DNA of 64,000 nt from Alisma plantago-aquatica (Eukaryota > Streptophyta > Magnoliopsida > Alismatales > Alismataceae). Positions 33,191 to 44,389 of the stretch are shown here, one piece after another. Made by a program: the position numbers and the translations under genes. The stretch covers positions 887,605,835-887,669,834 of the forward strand of contig OY856410.1 in NCBI GenBank assembly GCA_963693085.1, in the 5' to 3' direction. The stretch's first letter is position 1; each line of letters begins with the position of its first letter. The notes under the pieces are model-generated. The model did no database searches. It had not been told where the DNA came from and saw only the letters and a list, made by a program, of their open reading frames with translations.

Positions 33191-36100
33191 GGAATTTCCA
33201 TGAACTGGTTGCATTGCGGGAGCCAAACCGGTCATTTCACAAATGAACCGGTCAGTTGGGAGTGTGAGCTGGTCGGTTCACTTAGTGAACTGGTCGGTTT
33301 GCTTCCCAGACTTGCCTCCAATTGACTTTCCTATTTCATTTCCAAGTAATACTAAGATCAATTCTTGTCCCAACCAAATTGTACAAGTGAAATGAAAAAC
33401 TTTTCTCACAAATTTAGACAAGCCAACCTTTCTCATTTGGTCTAGTCGATTTGATCGGTTCACCAAGTGAACCGGTCATTTCACTAACCATGAGCTGATC
33501 GGTTTACCCAGTGAAACAATCATTTGGTGGTCCAGATTGTACTTAACATAGTCAATGCAGTTCTCAATCAATCCAACACTCAAATTAGTTGGTTCAACAC
33601 TTGAACATGATGATTCTAAGTCAAATCAATTGATTGAATGTTTGATTGAGTACCTAAACAACTTTAGTAATCAATCCAAACATTATTCATGGATAAAATC
33701 TCTTCTAGTTAATCCTTTATGTGTGACCCTATAAGTCCCATTTCACATTGGAAGTGAATGTCCATAACTAGCTTATGACATCACAAGAAAAGAGCGGTGC
33801 CTAGTTGCACATCAGTGCTACCCAAGTGAAAAGGAAAGTTTGAGAACAACTTTCAATCCTACATTATGTGATTGGTGTTCCAGTGAATGTATAATTCCTT
33901 TATCTCTAATATTTTGAATGAATTCAAGGTATGAAACTGTCATACTTTCAATGTTCATTCATGTTCCTTGATCCAAAGCAGATTGTATGAGATATGTGTG
34001 CCATCAATATCACATATTGACTCACACGTTCATGTGCATGCCTTTCCCAGTCTCACTTATCAAGTGGCCATGGATATCATACTCCCTTAGGAGGGACAAA
34101 TCCCATATCTATCACTCACAATCAAAACCCCATGTGTAAAAGTCACCCAATCATCACCTTTATAACAATCCATATTTTAGGACCACATTTGATGATGCCA
34201 AAGTGTACCTAACGACATGTGATAAGTATAGTGATTTCAGGTCTAAGAATCACAATCACCATCATCACTATGAGACTAACTGTGACTACCATGTCATGGT
34301 TCCATGTGTCACTCTCATAGTGGGTCTGTCTAATACATTATTCTCTAACATGTATCTATGTGCTTGGTTTGATATCACATATCATGACTAATGAGACTCT
34401 GTCATCAACCAACACACACTCTAGTCTTGTTGTGTCATTGTTGTCTATCAAACTTCCACAATGACATCCGACTAGGGACAAAACAAAAATGTACACACTC
34501 TTAGCATCTGTATGATCTCATTCTTCAGGTCCTCAACCCAAAGACATATGTTATTGAGTACTGTCATTCTCTATACATTCATTTTGTTCTATCATTATCT
34601 CATAACTGATTGAACCAAAATAAATTGGTAGCTTGCCTTTGATATTTATCAAATCATTCATAATGTATCCCAATCCAAACATCATATGATTGTCTCTTAG
34701 GGCATACACACCAAAAGGCTCCCACTTGCATTGTGAGCCAATCACCTTTGAATCATATTCTTAGTGATCTCCAAACATGTCCCACATGTTTCTGCTGCTC
34801 CAGTGCTAACGTAGTGAGTTAGAAACACTTTTTTTTAGTGTGTATATTGCATGTTTCACATCTCTTTACTGTACGACATATCGTGTGAGATGGAGTTGCT
34901 GTAATATGCGATCTGATATTCCTTGCCTATCACTTAGCTCCTTTGTTTGACTCAGTATTACTACTTGTCATCAATGGTTGGAATATCTATAGGTTCATCT
35001 CTATGAACTTCTAGATCCATACAGTACCCTCTACTATTCATAACACAAGGATACTCAACATTCCCTTTTAGAATTAAACAACTTTTAAATTGGAATGTTT
35101 CCATTGATAAACTCATATTCACTTTTATATTTTATATTTTGTGATCATTTTCTATCATTTTGGAAGCTTGCATCAGTGTAACTCTTTACACCCAACTCTT
35201 CCTTATATTACCATAGAACTAGTACTTCATAAGTATCAAAAAAGTTCTTCATGATATTCTAGTGACCCTCACTGGAAGTAGACAGACATCCACTCGTCAC
35301 ACAAGTTAACAGGATGAGCATATCATATTGTCATGTCCAATATAGTAGATGATGAATGCATATTTCCTTGTCATGTCTAATACATACAAGATAATGGGAT
35401 GATTACATACATGATAGATCCATATCTATCTATGTGTTCCTATTCTTTGTAATAATTTGGGACACTTGGAATTTGAGATATTAACTCCACGTAACATGGA
35501 CAAGTTTTCTCCCACCGAATCTGTGCATACTAAACCCTTCAGTATAGATTGCCAATATATGCTCTCTCTTTACCAGGTCAAGAGTTTTTTTAGAACTATC
35601 TCTATAGATCTCTATTCCTATCACATAGGACATTTCTCTATCTTCTCTTAAAGAAGGTATTTCCACACCAGTTTCCATTTTAGAATATTTCATTCTTCAC
35701 CATCATGTGGAATGTGAATACGCTCCCACTAAATCTTTGTAATCATCGATCCCTTCTTTATTTTGATAGATCAGTCAAACCTTTTGACTATATAATCAAA
35801 GTAAAGACTTCCAATTCTAAGTTTATTTTATTTAACCAATCATATTGATTAATCCCTTATAACTTATAGACTGCATTTGCATTATTGGATTCATAAAACC
35901 CTTAAGGTTGTGTCACATACACCGCCTTATCTTATTCCTACCAAGATTGCAGTTTTAATATCCATATGCCAAATTGCATAGTCTTTCAAGTTCCAACATC
36001 AAGCATGATCCTTTCTCTAAATGTCATCAATGTCATTCTTAATTCTTAAAACCCAATTGCACTTATGGGTTTTATCCCAATCAATTGTTACCATAAGGTC

Positions 36101-36688
36101 ATACCTTAATTGGTCCACATGGAAGTCATTTTGGATCTTATGGCCTCAAGCCATGACTCAAAATTTGGTCCCTCAACATCAAGTAGATCATTGGCTCATC
36201 ACATGACCAATTCATCACCTAGATATATAAGGTGTATTTGTTACATAAGAAATTTGAGAACCCACAACACTTGTGATTCTTAATCTCTTTTATTCACTGT
36301 AAAGCATGTTCTTTAGAAGAGTTCTAGAAGGTTAGTTATTTGATGATCATTCTCTAACTCTTTAGAGTAGGATTCCTTCTTTGATTTAGACATCATTATG
36401 CCTTAATCATGAGTTCTCTATGATACATTATCATAATTACTCACAAAGTCCTCAAACATTTGGTTTAAGTATCCCATTCAGTGATCTCATCAAAGAATTA
36501 ATATTTTTACCAAGTTTGTACTTCATTTATGATATTCTTGAACACTTCAAGATATTCATATCAGTGTTTCAATAAACACCTTTGGAAGCATTAGCATTTA
36601 TTCCAATAGGCATGTAAATACATCAACATGTATTATACCTAATAGAATAGTCATTCTCCTACTACATCTAGAGAAGATTGACTTGTCA
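33191..36688. repeat. Tandem duplication inside element 2, copy 2
   Basis: 3498 bp matching 29687-33190. It begins abruptly in mid-LTR (GGAATTTCCATGAACTGG) and the LTR part ends at 34716 with the same CATACACACCAAAA end. The internal part then runs to ACTTGTCA at 36688 and continues into single-copy element sequence. GTCA is present at all three breakpoints (29683, 33187, 36685). Confidence 0.88.
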
Positions 36689-37229
36689 TAATGCCCAAGA
36701 CATTCATATCTCTTAATGGTTCACAACCAAAAGAGTCTGTCCTATCCATCAACATGAAAGCTAGAAATGAATTTCTCATAATAATGCTAATTAATTGTTT
36801 GTGTCATCAATAACTTTTAGGTATGATTTTATCTTATGCATACCATGTACCACAAGATAAATAGGGAATTTTCACAAAAGATCATATCTTTAAAACATCA
36901 ACTTTATTGATAGACATCCTTGTCATTACAAGATGTAGAGATAAAGTGTTTTTATTTATTGGAAAAATGAAATAGCAGTTCATAACTCTATTACATGCCC
37001 TTTGGGATGAAATAAATTGAAAAGTACTCCTATATATGGCAGCAACACTTGCTCCAATGATGAGTTCTCCTTCTTGGTCCTTTCATAAAGGCCATCACTT
37101 CTTTTCAGATCCTTCATATCATATATGTCAGATCCATATCTTGGTATCATATACCTCAAAAAAGAAGTTTTTTAAGTTTATTTCAAGATACCTGAGGTGG
37201 AGATTTCCATCCCCTCCTTCTTCATTTGT
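34717..37229 (-). pseudogene. Element 2 pol remnant, duplicate 2 plus single-copy part
   Basis: The RT thumb recurs at 35481-35693 (EDREMSYVIGIEIYRDSSKK), 3.5 kb from its twin. Upstream in element sense, up to gag, only faint matches to protease/integrase regions remain and no open frame over 70 codons was credible. This matches the short pol space in element 1, so the pol deletion probably predates both insertions. Confidence 0.5.
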
Positions 37230-38041
37230 TCATCCTAGATAGAGAGGGCAATTTCTCCTCCAATGTCCAGGCTCTTGACAATGGTGACATTTGCCTCCCT
37301 TGTTCACCCCTCCTTTGACCTTGAGAGGTGAAGATGACTTGGACTGTGGGCTAGCATCAGAACTCTTCTTTGCCTTGCCCTTGCCCTGCCTTTATACTTA
37401 CCCTTCTTACTATTGATCAACATCACAGATTTGGGACATTTGTCTATCTTCATATGTGCCTCTGCTATCCTCAACATGCCCAACAACTCTATCAGTGGCC
37501 TGTCAAAGTTTCTCATGTTGTAGTTCATCATGAACTGACTGTAAGATTTTGGCAACGATTGCAATATCACATCAGTAGCCAACTCTTGCCTCAGAGGGCA
37601 TCCCAGTCTTGTCAGGTTCTCCACATACCCAATCATCTTGAGTGTCTGAGGACCAATTGGATATCCTTCTATCATGACGCACTTGAACAACACCCTGGAG
37701 ACATCATATCTCTCTTTCTGTGCTTGGTCTTGATACATGTTCTTGAGATACTGAACCATCTCAATGACGTCCATGTTCTCATGTTGTCTCTGCAACTCAT
37801 AGTTCATTGAGCACAACATCAAGGACTTCACATTAATGATATCTTTAGTATGCTTCTTGTAAGCATCCCTTTCTGCCTTTGGTGTGGTGGGAGCGGGTTC
37901 CTCTGGCGTTGGTGTCTCTAGGACATAGAGCGTTTGATCTTGAGTGAGAACAATTCTCAACTAGTCATGGAAATTATTCCCATTCAATTTGTCCTTCTCA
38001 AGGACCGATCGCAACGAAAAGTGATTATTGTTGACAGCCAT
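37230..38041 (-). pseudogene. Element 2 gag (UBN2-type with CCHC knuckle)
   Basis: It starts at ATG 38041 (MAVNNNHFSLRSVLEKDKLN). One stop follows FHD, where a tryptophan is expected (DWLRIVL). It is then open from 37960 through the capsid-like domain (ELQRQHENMDVIEMVQYL, YDVSRVLFKCVM, GYVENLTRLGCP, PKSYSQFMMNYN). A frameshift near 37375 in the Lys/Gly-rich linker moves the zinc knuckle CHHCQEPGHWRRNC (about 37240-37290) to another frame. The end is CPLYLG-stop at 37230. Only two lesions in about 270 codons make it the best kept gag here. Confidence 0.87.
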
Positions 38042-39430
38042 TTGTTATGCAATTTTAGTCCAAAACTCTTTTGACTTAATTTGATTGATTTGAAACTTTT
38101 GACAATATAATTAGGCCTTTAATTAATTATTTCTCCCACTATTTTGTTCAAATTGATAGCCCTCACCATCAATTTAGAAGATTGCAGTGTACAACCTTCT
38201 AGTGAGTAAGATCCTAATTTCCTCTCAACCATGGACCAGCTAGGGTTGTCAGCTACAACTAGAATCTTTCAGGTAGGCAACCTTTGCCAATTGTATCATA
38301 TGCAACTCTTGATAGATGTCATGTGCAACTCCTTGCCATGTTCATCTCTATGCCTTAAGGTGCTTCATCTGATCAAGGTCACCTTGTTAAGTCTGACCCA
38401 AACACCAACACAATGAATATGCACCCTAATAGGATAGACTCACATATTCACCATCACACTTCAATGAGATGGATGGTGCACCACACTAGGGTGTTCCCAC
38501 ACTTTCTTGATCAAGATTTTCATGTGTGATGCTTTTGAAAGGCATCTTAAACTTAATATTAAGTTGAGGGGTTTTAATATGCATATATGTATCCAATCAC
38601 CACATATATAGTACATATCATATACATGTTATATCCCACAATGAAAACATGCAATAACGATAAAGCAGTGATTATGGCCATCCTATTATAATTCCTTGAG
38701 CCACAAGGAATTACGGTCATCTAGGTCTACATCACATGCAACCTATTGTTGATGAAAATCTTATGATTAGGCCATTTTGGGTTTGTTCAGTTGGTCACAT
38801 GACTGATCGGCTCGCTTCCTAGCCAGTCGGTTGATTGTATCCAACCAATCATTTGACTCGTCCATACGGTCAGTTTGTCAGGTCATCTGCTCCTTGTCAG
38901 GCCTCCAGCTACACCACCAGTTAGTCATCTTGGTCCACCAGTCGATCAGTTGGAACCTCTAGTCGATCATCTCACACCTCTAGTTGCTTGTCTGGGATCC
39001 CGCCAGTCTTCGACGTAATAGAAAATAAACTATCCTACTTTTACATATCTCATTGGGAAACCCCGAGTTACATTTGGGGGGAGAAAAGGTAGAAGAGAAT
39101 CTCGAGTTATCTCGAGTTACATTAGGAAAAGAAGAAGAGGGCTCGGTGCGCAGACCAGGATGCAAACAGCCACAACCAACCAAGCACACACATAGGGGTT
39201 TATAGGTCATAACCATGCTACACATCCTCCATCAAAACTGTTTTGAGTGACGTGTATCGTTTGCATATATACAACATATCATATATGTATATATTAGTTT
39301 GGGATCATGTGGTATTAATCAGATATTCACATATATCTAGATAAATACTCACATCATATGCAATAAATAAAAGGTAGTAAAACCAAAAATGGATCATATT
39401 GATTAATCCTAATACATAGTACGTTGATGT
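38042..39430 (-). other. Element 2 leader between PBS and gag
   Basis: 1.4 kb, noncoding, collinear with 7669-9065. It holds GATC/GTCGG short repeats at about 38800-38990 and the GAGTTACAT duplicate near 39065 and 39110. Confidence 0.6.
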
Positions 39431-39443
39431 GGCTCTGATACCA
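39431..39443 (-). promoter_or_regulatory. Element 2 primer-binding site
   Basis: GGCTCTGATACCA on + (TGGTATCAGAGCC on minus), one base from the 5' LTR. The partial LTR in the middle of the element has no such site next to it, consistent with a later duplication. Confidence 0.9.
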
Positions 39444-39444
39444 C

Positions 39445-41552
39445 TGTTGGGTTTTAGGTGAGGGAGAAGGCAGTGGAAACAAAAAAAAATCTCTCACCAC
39501 AAAACCATAACCACATATTGAATCAACGACTATGAAATAGGAAGGATGGTTTTGGCGAGGTGTACCCAGTCCTGAGGCTTGCTCAGTGACAATACCTTGC
39601 AGCTAGTGCAGTCTTCAACCACCTAGTCTTTGATGACGTCTATGCAACTCCTGGTCCTGACTCAGACTACGGTTGACCGTCATCCTCCTAAGCGGCAGAA
39701 GTCTCCCGCCTCTATAGGTAGTCCGCACAGACTACCGTGAACTCTAGTCGTCCTATCCCACATGAATCTAGAAGGATTCGTCCCCTTCTGTTGGCATACT
39801 AATCACTGACACACTCTCCCACAACTAGTTGTCACCCTACAATTGTCTTTCCCTTGATGTACCTCCCTAGTCAGGTAGCACTTGCTTGGGCTCTCTTAGT
39901 TACCACAACCAGAGAGGACAACAACTTTGCAGAGCAATTGATGTTCTGAGTTGTGCTATCTGAGAAGCCCCTAGTACCCCTCTATATATAGGAGGGGTCA
40001 GGGTCAGAGTTCTCAGCCCTGGGCAATGTAGGATTAAAGTGGGAGTAGAAGGGTCCATAATTTCCATGAACTGGTTGCACTGCAGAAGCTGAACCAGTCA
40101 TTTCACAAATGAACCAGTCGGTTGGGAGTGTGAGCCAGTCAGTTTGCTTCCCAGACTTGCCTCCAATTGACTTTCCTCTTTCATTTCCAATGAATACTAA
40201 GATCAATTCTTGCCCCAATCAAATTGTACAAGTGAAACAAAAAAACTTTTCCCACAAATCGGGACAACCCAACCATGCTCATTTGGTCCAGTCGATTTGA
40301 TTGATTCACCAAGTGAACCAGTCATCTCATTGACCATGAGCCGATCGGTGCAACCGATGGTGGTCTAGATTGTGCAGAACATAGTCAATGTAGTTCTCAA
40401 TCAATCTGACACTCAAATCAGTTGGTTCAATACTTGAACTTTATGATTCTGAGTCAAGTCAATTGATTGAATGTTTGATTGAGTACCTAAACACCTTTAG
40501 TAATCAATCCAAACATCATTCATGGATAAACTCCTCTTCCAAGTTAATCCTTTGTGTGTGACCCTATAGGTCCCATTTCACAATGGCAGTGAATGTCGAT
40601 AACTAGCTTATGGCATCATAAGCAAAGAGCGGTGCATAGTCGCACAACAATGCTACCCAAGTGAAAAGGAAAGTTGGAGAACAACTTTCAATCCTATAGT
40701 CTGTGATTGGTGTTCCAGTGAATGTATAATTCCTTTGTCTTTGATATTCTAAATGAACTCAAGGCATGAAACTGTCATCCTTTCAACATTCATTCATGTT
40801 ATTTGATCCAAAGCAGGCTGTCTGAGATATGTGTGCCATCAATATCACATATTAACTCACACATACATGCACATGCCTTTCTCAATCTCGCTTATCAAGT
40901 GGCCATGGACATCATTCTCTCTTATAAGGGAAAAATCCCATATCCATCACTCGCAGTCAAAACCTCATGTGTCAAAGTCACCCAATCATCACCTTTATAA
41001 CAATCCATATTTCATGACCATATTTGATGATGTCAAAGTGTACCTAATGGCCTGTGATGAGTGCAGTGATTTCAGTTCTAAGAATCACAATCACCACCAT
41101 TACTATTACAGCTGACTATGACTACCATGTCATGGTTCCATGTGTCACTCTCACAGTGGGTCTGTCTGATACATTGTTCTGTAACATGTATCTATGTGCT
41201 TGTTTTGATATGACATATCATAATTAATGAGACTCTGTCATCAATCAACAAACACTCTAGTCTTGTTGTGTCATTTTTGTCTATCAACCTTCCACAATGA
41301 CATCTGACTAGGGACAAAACAAGAATGTACAAACTCTTAGCATCTATATGATCTCATTCTTCAGGTCCTCAACCCGAAGACATACGTCATTGAGTATTGT
41401 AATTCTCTAGAAATTCATTCTATTCTATCTTTATCTCATAACTGATTGAACCATAATAAATTGGAAGCTTGCCTTTGATATTTATCAAATCAATCATAAT
41501 GTATCCCAATCCAAACATTATATGATTAGCTCTCAGGGCATACATACCAACA
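39445..41552 (-). repeat. Element 2 5' LTR
   Basis: A 2108-bp LTR with intact TG...CA ends (TGTTGGGTTTTAGG...CATACCAACA). A TATATATAGG box lies at 39983-39992. Motif arrays with GAACCAGTC/GAACCGATC variants lie at about 40085-40350. Confidence 0.9.
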
Positions 41553-41941
41553 AGCACATATTTAACTCAATTACATATAATTACTCAAATGTGATAAGGG
41601 TATTCTGATTCACATAAGCATGCATCAATGCCTAATGTGATGTTAAATGTCTAATTTATAATATGAAGTGTAAATAGGAGAAAATGGTTAGGATGACATT
41701 AATGTGAGTATGGAAGGTGTTGTGACAATGTGTAATATAGGTGTAAGAAATTAATGTGACATCATTTAGACTTAATAACTTGTTTGATACTATTATCTAA
41801 TTCTTACAAAATAATATGTGGTAATTTCACATGGTAGTGACATGAGAAAAGTGGAGTATAAATTAAAGTTATCGAGATTTGTAACCTAATACATTAATAA
41901 ATGGATCATCTAATTAATAAATATTTACCAATTATTTCACA
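41553..41941. other. Unassigned sequence right of element 2
   Basis: 389 bp, AT-rich, with no ORF or repeat partner in the window. It starts with the AGCAC duplication. Only two further bases (AT) continue the inverted-repeat sequence expected from 20793, after which it differs. Confidence 0.4.
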
Positions 41942-44126
41942 TGTATTAGGGTTTGAGATTCATATATATATATATACATATATATATATAATGAAACCCT
42001 AATTCTATACCTTTCTACAAAACATTATAGTTTGGACTCAAAACCTAGGCCAAATGATTCCTTATGTTTTTCTAATCAAGAAAATATATTTATTTGTTAT
42101 TTTTGGAGTTAAGGTGAAATAGTTACCAATGTTAGGGATTTTATATTAATTAATTATATCTTACAAAATTCATTATTGAAATCATGGAAAAAAGGCTTTG
42201 AAACTATTTCTGTTAGAGAGATCCATTTTTCTATTTCCAAAACATATTTTACTTTAATTTTTTCGACAAGAACATAATTAGTTATGATGTTTGTAATGTT
42301 GACCAATCAGAAAATTAGATAAATCCACGTAGAAGAGAAAAACTATGAAAAAAAGAAAGAAAAATAGCCCAACCCCACATGACTTGGCCCAATAATGGGC
42401 AGCCAAGTCATGGGTCAAAGCCCGTGTGGCTTTGGTTAGATGAGAAACAAAATAGAGGAAAAGACGACAATGGCCACATGTGAGAAAACACGGAAAGAAG
42501 GCTAGGAGAGGGGCGAAATAGGAAAATCGCCTTAGAGATTCCTCCCCTACCTCACACCAGCCATGGCACTGAGGTGATCCTAGCAGATTTGGGCATATCC
42601 ATGGATTAACCTGGAAAATAGATTTAACGGTAGAGAAAGAAAGCCAAACTGATATAGAACTCATCAAATTGAAGAATTGGGATGCCAGTATCACCCAACT
42701 CACAGGGTTTGCATCACAAGATCTACACAGAAAGAGGCTCAAGAGTAGGTGTAGGAACGACCTTCGCACAAATTGAAACAATAGTTCGAAAACATGGATG
42801 AATGTGGAGAAGAATGCACCACTACTTATAGGAGAGGCAGTGATCTTAGGGTTCTAGGTGGTTGTGCTATGAGACTTCGAGAACCCGATTTGGCCAATTC
42901 ATAAATCCTAGACAAACTCGTGAGTTTTAAGGACCAATGACACACATCAAAAAAGGAAATCTCTAGACAAAAAAATCTTGAGCAAAGGTGTGGTATCAAT
43001 CGAGAAAATTTGATTAGAAGAACCATGTGTGAACATCGTTGTTCAGACCCAACGTGAGGAGGAGGATGAATCTCAGGCCATCGGACCCTTCATCCTACGG
43101 TTCTCATTGTGTGTGAGATAAATCAAATAGGAAAATAGCCACGTGATAGAAAATAAATTTCTATTCTGATTCGAATAAAGTGTATTCAAATTAATTTTTC
43201 ATTTTCTCTCTCTTCCAAAAAGGGTGAAAACAAACTCCAAATTATATGAAATTTTACACAAAAACCAATTAAGCCATGTAGATTCTGATTATGTAATTAG
43301 ATTTTATATTTGAAATCTTTTGACGCATTAAATTGACAAATATCATTTTCTCTTTCATCATGCATTAATGACATTAGGATTGTCTAAATTTTGATGAAAC
43401 TCTGCACACAAGTCAAATTAAGTTCCTTGGATATGAATTTGCCCTTAATTTCACATGTTGAAGTTGATTTTACATTTAATTTTTTGAAGGTTCTACACAC
43501 TTTCTCTCTCCTAATTTCATCTTTTAATCAAAATTTCTCCAAATTGAGTGAAAATCCACCCAAAGGCATATTTTAATGTGTAGATTATGAATCTAAGATT
43601 ATTTTCCACTTTTGGAATCATTAAGTATTTGATGTCATATTTTGAAGGAAAACTCACATTTTCTTTCCTAAAAGAAATTAGGATAATTATTATGGTGCAA
43701 ATAAGGTGAAACTTGACTCCCAAGTTAATTGGGATCCAAGGAACATGAATCTTACATTATATTTCTCTTTTAGAACATCCTTTTATGATTGATAACCTTT
43801 TTTATTGTTATCATCATATTTATTATAATATTATTTCATCATTATTATTATTCATCCAATTGTGCCCCATATCTTTATGTTACAACCAAAAAATTTATAT
43901 ATCATTAGTGTGCACAAATTATTATGAAAACTATCGTGTGACATATTTTATGTGTCCATTATTGGCGTAAGCCTAATTTGAGACAATAGATTGCATTAGG
44001 GTGATTTTTACATGCACCAACTCATTCGGGTTATACTAAACATCTTTTAGATCTAACCTCAACCTTGTTTGGCTAAGACCAAAACATCAAAGTTCTAGGG
44101 TAGGGTCCAAGATTCAGTATGTTACA
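41942..44126 (-). repeat. Gypsy-like LTR, left copy
   Basis: 2185 bp matching 57001-59605 once the MITE and AT-run there are removed. In minus sense it begins TGTAACATACTGAATC and ends CCCTAATACA. A purine tract GGGGTGGAGTGT adjoins its start, as in plant Ty3/gypsy 3' LTRs. The 167-codon minus-strand ORF at 42278-42781 lies within it but is not conserved in the other copy. The TG/CA ends are inferred from where similarity stops. Confidence 0.6.
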
Positions 44127-44140
44127 ACACTCCACCCCTT
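44127..44140 (-). other. Polypurine tract of the Gypsy-like element
   Basis: On the minus strand the bases before the LTR read AAGGGGTGGAGTGT, preceded by GAGGATGAAATTCTCTT. This is the familiar end of plant gypsy elements (compare GAGGACAAAATTTCTCTTAAGG at 61302). It supports minus orientation. Confidence 0.6.
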
Positions 44141-44362
44141 AAGAGAATTTCATCCTCAAAATATATGGATCCTAACATCAACAACCAACTACTCTTCACC
44201 CCTTAAAAGGTTTAACCTAACAAGTCAAACTAAACAACATTTAGGGTTGCCCACATATCTTTTAGTTGTGAATGCTTTAGAGATTTATGTTGTTCATGTA
44301 TCTAACTAACAAGTAATAACCATCTAGGGTTGAGTTTTAGGTCCTTGTGTCTCTAACCTAAC
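44141..44362. other. Short internal remnant of the Gypsy-like element
   Basis: 222 bp of noncoding sequence between the polypurine tract and the candidate CACTA terminus. No coding motif seen. Confidence 0.35.
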
Positions 44363-44389
44363 AACCACTATAAAAAATGTTAGTATTTT

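Larger units (their letters stand above)
29076..41552 (-). mobile_element. Element 2: minus-strand copia retrotransposon, 12.5 kb, with internal tandem duplication
   Basis: Same family and orientation as element 1: 5' LTR 39445-41552, PBS 39431-39443, leader, gag 37230-38041, eroded pol, PPT, and 3' LTR 29076-31212. Perfect AGCAC duplications flank it. It is 3.4 kb longer than element 1 because a block consisting of the inner part of the 3' LTR plus the adjoining 3' pol/PPT region occurs twice (29687-33190 and 33191-36688). All genes carry stops or frameshifts. Confidence 0.92.

Noticed and set aside
42278..42781. 167-codon minus-strand ORF with hydrophobic segments
   Set aside because: It lies wholly in the Gypsy-like LTR. 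The matching LTR at 57.8-58.2 kb keeps only 70 codons of it, so the frame is not conserved.
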